A stretch of DNA of 64,000 nt from Aegilops tauschii subsp. strangulata (Eukaryota; Streptophyta; Magnoliopsida; Poales; Poaceae): positions 507,376,601 through 507,440,600 of the forward strand of contig NC_053035.3 in the NCBI RefSeq assembly GCF_002575655.3, written 5' to 3'. Under the pieces are notes generated by a model. That model was not told the DNA's origin. It searched no databases and saw only the letters and a list, made by a program, of their open reading frames with translations. The number at the start of each line of letters is the position of its first letter. Position 1 is the stretch's first letter. Shown piece by piece: positions 1 to 11,600 of this stretch. A program made the position numbers and the translations under genes.

Positions 1-1244
1 ACACAAATTTGACTCCATCCATCCATCCATCTATTTTTGTATGCGGCCCATCACAATCACAATACTGAAATGTAATTTTGCCATTAGCCATTGCAGCACT
101 TACCTCATAACTTCATAAGGGCTCTAGCTAGTAGTATCTCGAGAATGCGGCATGCACCTTTTTATTGGTTTCAAAGCCTAACTAGACCTCCATGCAAGGC
201 GGCTGGCCTTCATGCAAGTCTTCCTCCACCGCCAACTCAGATCGGCCTTCTCACAACCAAGCCTAACTAGACCTCCATGCCCACTGATACTTTGACGTCA
301 CAATAAGTAGGTTTTCGTGGGCCCTCGGCAAGACAACTTGGGTCGGTTCACACGGGATCGAACGCGGATGAGACTCCTAGACGCCAAGCTAGTGGAGTCG
401 GAGGACCAGATGACGACGGCCGGCCTCTAGACGCCTGCTCGCCGGAGATGGCGTCGCCGACACCTTCAGATCACATCTGCGAGGCGTTTAAGGTAGGGTA
501 TTCTGAGGAAGATGTTGCTCTGTTGGTGGATGAGGTGATTTCGCAGGATGATCCGGCAAAGAATGGATTAGGGAAGATGGAGGATCGAGATCGTTAGGCG
601 CGTCGTACACCGGAGGACGGTGGCGACGGCGATCCGGCCATGGCCTGGCCCTTTACCAAAGGTACGTCTTGACGCACCCCCCTCCCCCGCGCACCCGCTT
701 CGGCCTCTGGAGCTGTTCATATACCCAAAAAAATTTGTTGAGAGCTACTCAAATGTTGAAATGCTCTGAAATTTAGAGTGCACCTCACGCATCAAATTAT
801 CTACCTTGCACAAATTTTTTGGATTTTTTTATGAATTGTTCCTTGACCAGGTGCATATGAGTCCAGGCTTAGAATTGGATATTCGGCGATCCTTCCCCAT
901 TAAAAAGGAAAATAATTAATGGGTGATCCTTTCGTATGGAGTTTGGCGTCAGGTACATATTTCCTAGGGTCTGACTATGTATCACATCTAAGATGACATC
1001 ACCCTGTTTATAACCCTCCCGATGCCAACTTATTCGCTCCGTATTTGTCATTGTGTACATAGGCCTCCACCCCCAGCCTGCTTGTTTGTCACCAGAAAAA
1101 AGAACGTGTTGTGAAAAGGGTCTGGGCCTTGTGCGAGTACAAGTCTGGGTCTAGGTTAGTTTGTTTGCTTATCAAACAAGCTTTTTACTCGTACTAAACT
1201 GTGGTAAAAAGATTCTCGAAAAAAAACTGTGGTAAAAAAAAAGA
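1..1244. other. Unassigned intergenic sequence
   Basis: No gene or recognisable transposon end is seen. A short CCAT microsatellite lies near 16-34. Around 360-640 the DNA is GC-richer and looks like decayed exon or transposon sequence, but no frame stays open and no motif is recognisable. 720-1244 is AT-rich with poly-A and poly-T runs. The one short minus-strand ORF here (869-1060) has no recognisable domain. Confidence 0.5.
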
Positions 1245-1258
1245 AACAAATTGCTCTT
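1245..1258. repeat. SINE target-site duplication, left copy
   Basis: The 14-mer AACAAATTGCTCTT occurs here and again at 1563-1576, exactly flanking the SINE. A perfect direct repeat of this length is what target-primed reverse transcription leaves behind. Confidence 0.88.
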
Positions 1259-1562
1259 TTTTTTTGAGCATCAGTACAGACACAAGCGCTCATATACACG
1301 CGCATACACTCACCCCTATGAACGCACACACGCACACCCTACCCCTATGAGTACCTCTGAGAGACTGAGCCGGCATATTATCTTGAGATTTACGAAACCA
1401 CCGTAGGCGCCTCGTCGTCGACGGGAACATCTCCTCCCACTGAAAGTGCATCGCCGGAAATTCTGAAATAAATCCAGGAATAATGCAAGCACCAGGATTT
1501 GAACCATGGTGGGTTGGGGATACCACTGTCCACCTAACCATCTCAACCACAGGTTGGTTCGC
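1259..1562 (-). mobile_element. tRNA-derived SINE, full length
   Basis: A non-autonomous short retroposon of about 304 bp, read on the minus strand. Its 5' (right-hand) end carries an RNA polymerase III type-2 promoter. A-box-like TGGTTGAGATGG lies near 1541-1552, and a good B box, GGTTCAAATCC, is the complement of 1495-1505. The 3' end is an A-rich tail (the T run near 1259-1265 on the plus strand). Perfect 14-bp duplications flank it. It resembles grass SINEs of the Au type, but family assignment is from memory and the length was not checked against a consensus. The short ORFs across it (e.g. 1290-1550) are coincidental. Transposition would depend on a LINE reverse transcriptase supplied elsewhere. 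Confidence 0.85.
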
Positions 1563-1576
1563 AACAAATTGCTCTT
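1563..1576. repeat. SINE target-site duplication, right copy
   Basis: Identical to 1245-1258. Together they mark one precise insertion that has not been disrupted since. Confidence 0.88.
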
Positions 1577-2773
1577 ATTTAATATTAGGGCGAATCAAGG
1601 GCCTAAAAAAGCTATGAGAGAAAAAGTACAAGAAAAAGGGGAAAACACAAACAATAAAAATGGGAAAATTTGTTACCAATATTTTCATTCCCTCAAACAG
1701 CAAATGATCAGACGCTTCTATTTCAGTTAAGTCAACGTTTACATGCCTTCCTTGAAACTCAAAATCTTGATGAAAGTCCGAAATTGCTGTCATTAATCAA
1801 TTGATGTTTATGGCACTATCTTGCAGAATCTCCAATTGAATTGAGTTCCTTTTGTCTTACTCTACCCTTCTACTATAGCTAGTAGTAGTACATCGAACCA
1901 TCATCAATTGAGCTGAGGTGTTTTTGTCCTACTATACTATACTACTAGATCGGAAGCAGGCGCATTGCCCGTCCAAGCGCCGTGGCACGGCATGTATAAA
2001 TCTTGTACATCAAAAGAAAATTACAACACTCTTTCAGGACTAATGAGTTTAGTGTAGATCACAAACAGTAGAGATAAAACAAAAACATGGTAAGATGAGA
2101 ATACTAAGTTAATAGGGTAATTAATTTGCAAGAACATGACAAAATTTGTTCCAAAAAGCCTGAGTGGCAGTGCCAGATAAGACAAACTGGTTTGCATCAA
2201 GTTTAGTACAAAGCAAAAAGGTTCAAAATATACCAAAAGCCTAAATGTTAATCTCCAAATTCCAGAACCATGCATCATCGACAACATAATATAATTAAAA
2301 TAGGAAAACTTTACATATAGATCATTTCATTATTATTTATAAGAGATACACAGAATAAATAGTCCCATATCAGAACATTAAGTAGGGTGACAAAATAAAA
2401 GTTGATTCATGTAGATATTAGTACTGAGATTCTCCAAATGCCATGTCTCGGTCATGAAACATATTCTTTATCAGATTTGAAGTACCACAATGGGCTAACA
2501 ATCATTTTCAATGTAAGGTACTGCATGCCTTTCTTCTGCTTCATATGAACTGAATTTCTCTATTAATTTGATGCATCAGTTTTCTCTTCACTTTGTCACA
2601 GTAGAGAATTGCCCCGTTTTGGTTTTAAAACTCCGCTGCACAAGTTAATATAACGAAAATATAAGTGCCAAAGATAATGAAAATGTTTGCTTCCTATAAA
2701 CTTATAAACATAGGAGTGACAACTTAAACATGTGGTGCCCTGAGTGTATTCTATCTGTAGGCTTGCAAAGATA
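1577..2773. other. Unassigned AT-rich sequence
   Basis: No coding region or element boundary can be supported. The sequence is AT-rich with scattered short ORFs lacking domain signals (1575-1793 and 2021-2287, both minus). It ends where gypsy integrase sequence begins abruptly near 2774, so the 5' side of that element was lost by deletion or covered by later insertions here. Confidence 0.5.
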
Positions 2774-3322
2774 GGATGCCCAGATTTAGTTCAACAGGCC
2801 GAGGAAAAATTATGAATTATTCGTGAGCACCTAAAGGCAGCACAAAGTCGACAAAAGACTCAAGCGGATAAAAAGCGCAGAGAAGTTGAGTTTAAGGCAG
2901 GAGATTTTGTCTATCTGAAAGTTTCTCCAAGGAAAGGGACGAGACGTTTTGGCCTACGTGGAAAATTGAGTCCAAGATATGTCGGGCCATTTCAAATCAT
3001 TAATAAAGTTAGAGCTGTCGCTTATCGTCTGGAATTACCCCCAAATTTATCAGGGATACACAACGTGTTCCATGTATCCACTTTAAAGAAGTGTGAACTC
3101 CCACCAAAAACAGTAGAATTACCACTCACGGAGCTGCAGCCGGATCTATCCTATGAAGAGCACCCAATAAAGATTTTGGATGTGAAAGATAGGGTAATGA
3201 GAAAAAGGACCATTCGGTTTGTAAAAGTCCAATGGAGCAACCATAAAGAGGAGGAGGCGACTTGGGAAAAAGAAGATGATTTGCGCGCATGTTTTCCGCA
3301 TCTCCAGTTTATGGGTAATTAA
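2774..3322 (+). pseudogene. Ty3/gypsy chromovirus pol 3' end (integrase tail plus chromodomain)
   Basis: This is the C-terminal end of a chromovirus polyprotein. The frame reads a GCPDLVQQAEEKL segment, then a TGA stop at 2813-2815, then the conserved IIREHLKAAQSRQKTQAD helix, the GDFVYLKVSP and GPFQIINKV motifs of the integrase C-terminal domain, and HNVFHVSTLKKC. The last ~50 residues (SYEEHPIKILDV to ATWEKEDDL) look like a chromodomain, which in the family directs integration to marked chromatin. Only the tail survives: gag, protease, reverse transcriptase, RNase H and the integrase core are absent. The natural stop at 3320-3322 is followed closely by a polypurine tract and an LTR, as expected for the family. 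The Tekay/Del lineage is my best guess. Confidence 0.85.
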
Positions 3323-3345
3323 ATTTCGAGGACGAAATTTCTATA

Positions 3346-3357
3346 AGTAGGGGAGGA
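3346..3357 (+). other. Polypurine tract of the gypsy element
   Basis: AGTAGGGGAGGA sits directly before the LTR's TG, the position where plus-strand DNA synthesis is primed in LTR retrotransposons. The spacing to the chromodomain stop (about 25 bp) fits an unmodified 3' end. Confidence 0.75.
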
Positions 3358-4930
3358 TGTAATACCCGTGTTTATTAGTATAAATAAGATCTTGTATTTT
3401 GGTAAATTAACAAAATTAGCAGAATGTTGGAGTAGTAATTATAAGCTTAATTAGATAAAATCAATCATTGGCAATCATTGGTTAGTACTAAGTAAGAGTA
3501 GTCAACTTAATTCCTTAGTGTGGAAGGATATGCATTACAAGAACATGCTTGTAGAGCCTTCGAGTAGGAGGGCCACGTGTGGGTGTGGTACAAGATATTT
3601 AGCAGCTCAAGTTTGCACTTATCTGTAGCATTTAATGCTCTGTTGGAGTCAGCTAGGCACGTGTAATGTAAAAGTACAAACAGCTGTAAAACTAGAGACA
3701 CCGAGGCTGCTGAGTTACACTTATCCAGCTCCATTCCCTACCCTACCATGCCTATAAATAGATGGGCAAGAGCACGCTGTAGTACTCATCCCAACATACA
3801 AACCAGTTCACTAGCTAGCTTTGCATGGAGTAGAATCACACTGATCGGCAAGAGCGCTCGGAGGAAGCAGCGAGTCAGCGAGTCAGGCAAGCATGCATTC
3901 CATCTAGCCTTTCTAGCTGTCCTATTCCTTGTTTGTCTCACTATTCATGCCATGCTCTACATCTAGTAGTACTTCTCAAGCTCTATAATGTGCACTGTTC
4001 GTATGATTTGATTCCTGTACATCTCTTGAAGCTAGCATGCATACCACAGTACTACCTTTTTGGTTTATGATCACGGTGGAGAAATCATTGGTACATGCAT
4101 GTGAGCACATGGATTAATGGCTCATGCATGGATGGTTGGTTCTGTGAAAAGCCTAGAGATATTTATCTTGGTCTTGCATGTATTTCCTCTTGCTAATCTT
4201 TGTCTAGTAAATTTTATAAAAATCTGGTATCACGACGGCAAACGTATTGTACCGGTCACAGTTCAGGTATGGGACTGTCTGAGTTCTCCGCTAAGAACGC
4301 CACTCGTTCGGAAGCGTGTCGATGATGGATCCGTAGGAGCGATCGACACTAGTAAGTCGAGTGGTCGGTTCTTGGGGGAATAAAGAGCTCTGCTCTACTA
4401 GCGCCTGTGTGGTTCTAGTCGAGGCTGTCGACGTCAGAGTACCCCTCTTAAGAGCGTAAAAGTGTGAAATTTCACCCCTGTGACTCCCGGGTTGGGAAGC
4501 TTGCGGTCATATGTGATGCCAGTTATTTCTTTTCTTTTCTTTAAATTAATCTCCATTATCTTCCTGTGCCATCAAACTCTTTTTTTTACAACTAACCCTT
4601 GTGTTTTGTCACTTTTGCCGAGAGAAGTTCCTTTGTATCCGTGTGCTTGCTGAGTATGAGATCTTACTCATTCTTGCTATTGTTGTTGATTTTGCAGAAG
4701 TAGCAAATGATGGATGTGCTGATGAGAATGATGAACAGTAGGAGTAGCTCTACGGGTTGGGAATAAATAAAGGAGTTGCATGTATCATAACCTTTGTAAT
4801 AGCTAGTAATGAATAAAGTTGGCTCTTGTGCATATTAGAAAATAATTTGTTTACTAGCCTAACATGCTTATAAATCAGATTTATAAGCATGTGGCGATTG
4901 TCACGGCTAAGACTCACTTGGGGCGTGACA
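3358..4930 (+). mobile_element. Gypsy 3' LTR (TGTAATACCC...GGGCGTGACA)
   Basis: A complete LTR of 1,573 bp that begins TGTAATACCC immediately after the polypurine tract and ends GGCGTGACA. These are typical plant chromovirus LTR ends. A TATA box (TATAAATA, 3753-3760) marks the likely transcription start region, and AATAAA-type signals appear near 4760-4815. The matching 5' LTR is not in the window, so a target-site duplication cannot be tested; the 5 bp after the LTR are GATTA. The small ORFs inside (3748-3966, 4117-4383) have no support as genes. Confidence 0.85.
3753..3760 (+). promoter_or_regulatory. TATA box of the gypsy LTR
   Basis: TATAAATA about 395 bp into the LTR, in a context (CATGCCTATAAATAGATGG) typical of plant core promoters. 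It would drive genomic RNA if this were a 5' LTR; here it could only fire readthrough to the right. Confidence 0.6.
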
Positions 4931-5765
4931 GATTACCTTGGAAAAAGATCACTTTGACCCATGTCTTTCTACATTAATCAATGAACCAAATTCTACTCTA
5001 GATGGCCACATCTTGCCCATTCATAATTTTTTATAAGGTGTGTTGACCGGGTAACCGACTTTTAGTTCTATTAGGTACTATAAGCATTGGTCGATGCAAC
5101 ATCAATGAGAAAAAATGGTTCCTTAAATAGATAAGCTTTTTGGAAAATTCACATGGAGAAAGCAAGGAATCTTATCATGCTGCCAAGGTAAAGCATTTGA
5201 CAACCCAAAAGGGACAACATAATAATCATGAAGGAGAAATGCCAAATGAGACCATAGAAAAAGGAATGCAGAAAGAGAAACCAATCAACTTAAGAGGATA
5301 GCCAGGTCTCACCTTGGCGTACATTGCCCGGTCCATCCCGTTGGTCTAGAGCGTCGATCCCAAAATTATTCCAAATCCAGAACAACCAAGTGTGTAATAT
5401 AGCCAGAATGTTAGAACAATATCTAAATCGTGGCGATGTAACGACCTGCTCAACACTAACTGCTGAAACTTTCAGTAAAATCAGAGTGCTGAACAGTATC
5501 TAAATCGACAGGCAAACCTTGGGACCAGGCGTGGAAGTGCAGTGCTATTGATCTTTCCCTGCTCCTCTTTGATTTCAGCAACTTCCTGTAAACTTGATGT
5601 TTCATATTGTGCTCCTCCACCTCCAATATACATGAACCTGAATTACATAATACAAAGAAACAAAATCATAACTAGGCCATCCAGAGAGTGAAACAGATAA
5701 GTGTGCAGCAATAATCTTGGAAAAACAACAAAATTGTAAAGCTAGAAGAACGAGACTATTCAATA
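4931..5765. other. Unassigned sequence left of the duplication
   Basis: Moderately AT-rich DNA with no element end or gene recognised. It is the only left flank of the tandem duplication in this window: it is present once, next to 5766, and has no counterpart left of 40687. Confidence 0.5.
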
Positions 5766-5962
5766 ACTCAAAATGTGTTGCATATATGTCTTCACCTTCT
5801 TCCCGAGATACTCTGCATCCATGCATTGAAGTGGAAATTGAACTATCTTCTAGTCAAATAATCTAGAAGATGATTAGATAAGTAAGCATCTCCAGATAAG
5901 ATGCACGAATGGAGTTGGACAATAGGGTATTGCTTGCAGTGACGACCTGCATAACTTTTGTG

Positions 5963-6305
5963 GACCACACTCTCAAATAGATTCTTCTTTATTCCAATGA
6001 TAACATGGTACGATCACCTGAATAATTTTTTGAGGCACTTGTAGGAAGATATTAAATAGTATGTCTGACCATCAAATAAAACAGCGGTATCTACATGTTC
6101 TATAACAACATTGGGCATATTAAGCCACCAGAAGCCATTAGAAGTGCGTACAATAAGCATATAAAGACCACACTCTAAAGTATATTCTGGCAACATGGTA
6201 TGATCACCTGCACAATTTTTGTGGCACTTATAGGACGATATTAAAATAGTATGTTTGACCAAGAATGAACTAACAAAACAGTGGTAACTTATATGTTCTG
6301 TAAAA
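5963..6305. repeat. Diverged direct repeat, two copies, ~200-bp period
   Basis: Sequence starting GACCACACTCT at 5963 and 6167 is followed in both cases by similar text (an ACATGGTA.GATCACCTG stretch, then AGGCACTTGTAGGA versus TGGCACTTATAGGA, then TATGT.TGACCA). The repetition also shows in the minus-strand ORF 6014-6262, which carries ISSYKC twice. I do not recognise a protein family. It may be a decayed coding repeat or a simple old duplication. Confidence 0.55.
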
Positions 6306-7058
6306 TTAACTCCGCTGTCAAATTAACAGATACATGACTATCTTCCTAAAAAATATGAACCTGGTAGTATTAACTAAACAATGGTTCAAATGTCTACTCC
6401 TCAAATAATTAGTATCAGTTATCTGGAAGTACGGAATCAAATGCTAAAGTGGTAATAGGATAGGTGATATTGAGGAGGTTGATGGTGAGTCAGGATTAGC
6501 GAGTGACCTTGATGGAGTTAGGTGACAGGCTGACCAGTGTCCTAGCTCGGCTCCGTGGCAACAAAGGCATAATGGCATCGCCTTCCTCATGTGTGGAGGC
6601 GAGCTATAAATTGGCAAGTCAACCAGCTGTCTCAATCCTTAAAATACCAGAAATAGTTTGATTCCTAATTCTAATTCATTCATGACACATCACTAACCCA
6701 TTATACAACATAATGGTATGCTAGATGACGTCTACATGTTTTCTTGCTAATCCACGTCTGAGATGCATATCCTTCAAGTAAAACCATGAACATGTAATGC
6801 CAAATAGTAGAACCTGGAAAAGAAAAGTACATGTACAGACCAGCAACAGCGACCCAACCTAGAGGAGAAACAATGGCAGATCTTGTCTCTTCCCAGCAGA
6901 ACAACACCACCGTCCACCAATCAGCAATGAAGAACCTAGTAAACTTAACAAACCCTAACCAGACCACAAATCACAGTAAATAGATCTAGATAAGCACCTA
7001 GACAGGACAAAGCCAGTACAGGACCAAGCAAGGGAGCAAGGAACCTCTTCCATCTCCG

Positions 7059-7569
7059 TCAGGCGGCCAAGGTGATAACAAGCGATGAACACGACGAACA
7101 TGTCACCGCCCCCCGATCCAGCTGTGGGACAACGAACGAATCAGGACCAGGCACATAACATACGGCTAGGAGAGAATCGGACAAGAGTGAGAGGAAGGGA
7201 ACCTGAAGGACAAGGCCAATGGCAACATGGACGGCCGGTGCTGCTCCCGGTCCCGGTGATGGCGTCGCGCGAGCTCGACTGAGGAGTAGCGGTGCGGAGC
7301 AGTAATGGCCATGGTGCTCCCCGGAGGCGATGATCGGCTGGATAGGTGAAGGAGTCGGCGGCCGTCGTCCGCGCGCGAGGCCGCCAGGCCCCACGAGGCA
7401 GGGAGCCTGCGGAGGAGGGAGGCGCCGCGCCGGCGCCGCGGAGGGAGAGGGCCATGGGCCCCACGAGGCAGGGGGGCCTGCAGAGTAGGGAGCCGTCGGC
7501 GCCGGCGTCGCTGGCCCGTGGCCATTCCTCTCTGGCGAAAGAAAGATTAACCGAGTGAGTGAGGTCCAT
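7059..7569 (-). other. GC-rich leader-like block, possible decayed first exon
   Basis: A 0.5-kb GC-rich island in AT-rich surroundings, with overlapping open frames in several phases on both strands. On the minus strand the longest frames encode Arg/Pro/Ser-rich, low-complexity peptides of 111-142 residues (e.g. 7141-7569) without any domain. Such composition is common in 5' leaders and first exons of grass genes and also in transposon ends. I cannot name a product or choose a frame. The duplicated copy is at 41979-42489 and differs by only a few substitutions. Treat as an unproven gene fragment. Confidence 0.3.
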
Positions 7570-7680
7570 CTACTGTTGGTTGGTACTGTATACTATGTGC
7601 CCGAGTGGTGGAGGTCAGATATTGTACCCTTCCTTGTATTGTGGCGGCTGCAGGCAACGAAAGTACCTCCTCCGCCGAGC

Positions 7681-7705
7681 CTCCTCCTCCTCCTCCTCCT
7701 CCTCC
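7681..7705. repeat. (CTC)n microsatellite
   Basis: A pure trinucleotide run of about 25 bp, also present at 42601-42625 with the same length. Identical length in a fast-mutating tract fits a recent duplication. Confidence 0.85.
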
Positions 7706-7870
7706 AGCACACCACCTCCTCAAGCACTTCTTCTTCTCCATCCCATGGATGGTATAGGTCGCTGGCCGCTACATCGCCCATGCCCGTTCGCGGCCACCTG
7801 GTCGATGCTGTGAAACGAGGCCACATGAGATCCAGGCTGCACTTGGGCCCCAACATCGAGCCTGGCCACA

Positions 7871-8685
7871 ATTTCTGTGATATGGTCTAGTTCTGCTCAA
7901 TTTTTTAAAAAGTTACCAAATGTCGGTCAGTTTTCATTCAAATTTCGTTTCAAATTTTGATTTGTTTTTTCATCCGAAATTTTCTAAAATGAAGAATTTT
8001 GCCCAGATCCTGTAAAAAAACGAAATGCAAATCCTTGTTTGGGGATGTGTTGAAGCCTGTGTCTAGGACTGGATTAAAACATAGTTTCTTTTTCAAGGAT
8101 TCTGTTTGTCTAGTGTGCCTGTGTCTAGTACTGGCTTACAGTATAGTTTCGTTTTTAAGGGTCATGTTGCTTAATGTTTCGACCGGGCTCTAATTATTAC
8201 TTACTTGTGAGTCCTATCGTATGTGGTTCTTGAATGCTTCTAATGTGAATCGGGGTCCTTCGAGACCCTAATTCCATTGTTCAAAAAACAATGCGGATGT
8301 ATTATTTCTTATCTACTAGTAATAACCGTCTACAATGCATGTTGATATTAGGTGCATGTTGATATTAGGTAAGATATTAATTGTGCATTAAACATGCTAA
8401 ACATGCTTGGTGCTCAACGTTGGAGCGATTTGGACCTTCAGATTGACTTGGTTATATGTTTGAGATTTTTTGGATCACCTCCATTAATGCTTTTTATATA
8501 TTAGTATGGATAGTAATGTTAGTATACAATTGTATTATTTGTGTACACTCCCCTAAGAGTTCCCCCATCATTCCTAGCTGGTATTTTTAATCAATATTAA
8601 TTCATGAAATTCCGCGTTAAGTCAAATGCCAGAGAGCAAATATGGCGGAACTTCAAATATTAGGCCAGTATTTAACAATGAACCC
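7871..8685. other. AT-rich spacer before the satellite
   Basis: No gene. A 17-bp direct repeat (TGCATGTTGATATTAGG, two copies) lies near 8336-8369. The satellite starts without an element boundary, in the middle of an M1-type monomer at 8686. Confidence 0.5.
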
Positions 8686-11600
8686 TTTCCATAATTGTTG
8701 AACCCCAAGGTGTGCTTACGTGTTGGTCATTAACACTCGCAGTTTTGGCCGATTCTACCCCGTTTCATGGACTATTACACACTGTTTTGGGGTCCCATAG
8801 CGATTTCCATGGTTGTCGAACTCCAAGATGCGCTTACGTGTCGGTCATCAACAATCACAGTTCGGGCCGATTCTTGCCCGTTTCTTGGACTATTACTCAG
8901 TTTTGGGGTCCAGGAGTCATTTCCATGATTGATGAAACACGGGGTGCGTTTACGTGTCGGTCATCAACACTCACATATTTGGCCGATTCTTGTCCGTTTC
9001 ATGCACTATTACTCAGCGTTTTGGCTACACAGAGCGATTTCCTCGATTGATGAACCCGGGGTGCGTTTATGTGTCTGTCGTCAACACTCACAGTTTGGTC
9101 TAATTCTGACCTGTTTCGTGGACTATTACTCACCGTTTTTGGGTCCCGAAGCGATTTCCATAGTTGTTGACCCCCAAGGTGTGATTACGTGTTGGTCATC
9201 AACACCCGCAGTTTTGGCCGATTCTGGCCCGTTTCATGGACTATTACTCACTATTTTGGGGTCCCTTGTCGAACTCCAAGGTGCGCTTACGTGCCGGTCA
9301 TCAACAATCACAGTTTTGTCTGATTCTGGCCCGTTTCTTGGACTATTACTCAGTTTTGAGGTCTCAGAGTCATTTCCATGATTGACGAACCCCGGGGTGC
9401 GTTTACGTGTCGGTCATCAACACTCACATATTTGGCCGATTCTTGTCCGTTCCATGCACTATTACTCAGGGTTTTGGGACCCAAAGCGATTTCCACGATT
9501 GACGAACCCCGGGGTGCGTTTATGTGTCCGTCGTCAACACTCACAGGTTTGGCCAATTCTGACCCGTTTCATGGACTATTACTCACCGCTTTGGGGTCCT
9601 GAAGCGATTTCCGTAGTTGTTGAAACCCAAGGTGTGCTTACGTGTTGGTCATCAACACCCGCAGTTTTGGCCTATTCTGGCCCGTTTCATGGACTATTAC
9701 TCACCGTTTTGGGGTCCGAAAGCGATTTCCATGGTTGTCGAACTCCAAGGTGCGCTTACGTGTCGGTCATCAACAATCACAATTTGGTCCAATTCTGGCA
9801 CGTTTCTTGCACTATTACTCAGTTTTGGGGTCTTGGAGGCATTTCCATGATTGACAAACACCAGGCTGCATTTACGTGTCAGTCATCAACACTCACTTAC
9901 TTGGCCGATTCTTGTCTGTTTCATGCACTATTACTTAGCGTTTTGAGTACACAGAGCGATTTCCTCGATTGATGAACCCGGGGTGCGTTTATGTGTCCGC
10001 CGTCAACACTCACAGTTTGGTCCAATTCTGACCTGTTTCGTGCACTATTACTCACCGTTTTGGGGTCCCGAAGCGATTTCCATAGTTGTTGAACCCCAAG
10101 GTGTGATTACGTGTTGGTCATCAACACCCGCAGTTTTGGCCGATTCTGGCCCGTTTCATGGACGATTACTCACTGTTTTGGGGTCCCAAAGTGATTTCCA
10201 TGGTTGTCGAACTCCAAGGTGCGCTTACGTGTCAGTCATAAAAAATCACAGTTTGCGCCGATTCTTGCCCGTTTCTTGGACTATTACTCAGTTTCGGGGT
10301 CCCGGAGTCATTTACACATTTGACGAATCCCGGGGTGCCTTTACGTGTCGGTCATCAACACACACATATTTGGCCGATTCGTGTCCATTTCATGCACTAT
10401 TACTCAGCGTTTTGGGGACCCGAAGCGATTTCCACGATTGATGAACCCCGGTGTGCGTTTATGTGTCTGTCGTCAACACTCACAGTTTGGTCTAATTCTG
10501 ACCTGTTTCGTGGACTATTACTCACCGTTTCGGGGTCCCGAAGCGATTTCCATAGTTGTTGAACCCCAATGTGTGCTTACGTGTTGGTCACCAACACCCG
10601 TAGTTTTGGCCAATTCTGGCCCGTTTCATGGACTATTACTCACTGTTTTGGGGTCCCTTGTCGAACTCCAAGGTGCGCTTACGTGTCGGTCATCAACAAT
10701 CACAGTTTTGGCCGATTCTGGCCCGTTTCTGGGACTATCACTCAGTTTTGGGGTTTCAGAGTCATTTCCATGATTGACGAACCCCGGGGTGCGTTTACGT
10801 GTCGGTCATCAACACTCACATATTTGGCCGATTCTTGTCCGTTTCGTGCACTATTACTCAGGGTTTTGGGACCCAGAGCGATTTCCACGATTGACGAACC
10901 TCGGGGTGCGTTTATGTGTCCGTCGTCAACACTCACAGGTTTGGCCAATTCTGACCCGTTTCATGGACTATTACTCACCGCTTTGGGGTCCTGAAGCGAT
11001 TTCCGTAGTGGTTGAAACCCAAGGTGTGCTTACGTGTTGGTCATCAACACTCGAAGTTTTGGCCGATTCTGGCCCGTTTCATGGACTATTACTCACCCTT
11101 TTGGGGTCCCAAAGCGATTTCCATGGTTGTCAAACTCCAAGGTTCGCTTACGTGTCGGTCATCAACAATCACAGTTTGGTCCGATTCTAGCATGTTTCAT
11201 GGACTATTACTCAGTTTTGGGGTCCTGGAGGCATTTCCATGATTGATTGACAAACACCGGGGTGCGTTTACGTGTCGGTCATCAACACTCACATATTTGG
11301 CCGATTCTTGTCCGTTTCATGCACTATTACTTAGCGTTTTGGGTACACAGAGCGATTTCCTCGATTGAACCCGGGGTGCGTTTATGTGTCCGTCGTCAAC
11401 ACTCACAGTTTGGTCCAATTCTGACCTGTTTCGTGGACTATTACTCACTGTTTTCGGGTCCCGAAGCGATTTCCATAGTTGTTGAACCCCAAGGTGTGAT
11501 TACGTGTTGGTCATCAACACCCGCAGTTTTGGCCGATTCTGGCCCGTTTCGTGGACTATTACTCACCGTTTTGGGGTCCCAAAGCGAATTCCATGGTTGT

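Noticed and set aside
7141..7569. 142-codon minus-strand ORF as a real protein gene
   Set aside because: Two other phases on the same strand and others on the opposite strand are equally open. Composition alone explains it. Kept only as a low-confidence leader-like block.
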